Below, piece by piece: positions 6,899 to 6,972 of a stretch of 6,972 nt of DNA (its first letter is position 1; every line of letters starts with the position of its first letter). Source of the DNA: an uncultured Prevotella sp. Its GTDB lineage: Bacteria > Bacteroidota > Bacteroidia > Bacteroidales > Bacteroidaceae. Below the pieces are notes generated by a model. It saw only the letters and a program-made list of their open reading frames with translations. It did no database searches and had not been told where the DNA came from. The stretch is taken from positions 1-6,972 of the forward strand of contig USQD01000101.1 of assembly GCA_900556795.1 (NCBI GenBank), written 5' to 3'. A program made the position numbers and the translations under genes.

Positions 6899-6939
6899 GG
6901 GGATAAAATGTGGCAGTTAACATTTTATACCCTATTTTG
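6899..6939 (+). terminator. Terminator-like hairpin after the HTCS-like gene
   Basis: Left arm 6899-6911 (GGGGATAAAATGT) pairs with right arm 6920-6933 (ACATTTTATACCCT): nine continuous pairs, a one-base bulge at 6929, three G-C pairs and a terminal G-U, with the 8-base loop GGCAGTTA. ATTTTG follows. It lies 44 bases after the stop codon and probably ends the LacI-HTCS transcript. Confidence 0.65.
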
Positions 6940-6972
6940 TTACATTTCCACATCCTATTATCACAGAAAAAG

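Overview
The window looks like one end of a contig from a Bacteroidales gut or oral commensal, most likely Prevotella/Segatella (copri-like). The evidence is a DUF5686 outer-membrane protein with a carboxypeptidase-like regulatory domain, a hybrid two-component system (HTCS) type regulator with a beta-propeller sensor, a Bacteroidetes promoter (TTTG, 19 bp, TAnnTTTG), and mostly AT-rich leaders with little Shine-Dalgarno signal. The genus is inferred from recognition of the families, not from a search.

Layout: bases 1-69 are not genomic. They are a complete Illumina TruSeq P7/index adapter (bases 4-69) preceded by TTT, so the contig was built from untrimmed reads and real sequence starts at about base 70. 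Bases 70-2599 hold a 5'-truncated DUF5686 gene whose apparent GTG start at 53 is adapter-encoded; a stem-loop follows it. Bases 2676-3314 encode a LuxR/NarL-type response regulator with a good ribosome binding site and an unusual receiver acidic pocket. Its stop codon lies in an imperfect 25-bp tandem duplication. The gap 3315-3598 carries a strong, possibly bidirectional terminator, a textbook Bacteroidetes promoter, and a CG-centred palindrome over the -33 box that fits autoregulation by the next gene. Bases 3599-4615 encode a full-length LacI-family repressor. Bases 4716-6854 encode an HTCS-like protein that is internally deleted: a first seven-bladed propeller is joined in frame, inside blade 8, to the linker, receiver and AraC output region. 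The rest of the sensor, the membrane anchor and the whole histidine kinase are missing. A 10-bp tandem repeat and a terminator-like hairpin close the window.

All four genes are on the plus strand, and three of them encode transcription regulators. A LacI regulator next to an HTCS is the kind of pair that controls carbohydrate utilisation in Bacteroidetes, but no transporter or glycoside hydrolase is inside the window, so the substrate is unknown. The most unusual item is the kinase-less HTCS. Its topology, a signal peptide with no later membrane segment before a DNA-binding domain, makes a genuine deletion (pseudogene) or an assembly chimera more likely than a new type of regulator. The adapter at the contig end adds to doubt about assembly quality. 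I see no RNA gene, CRISPR array or insertion sequence.
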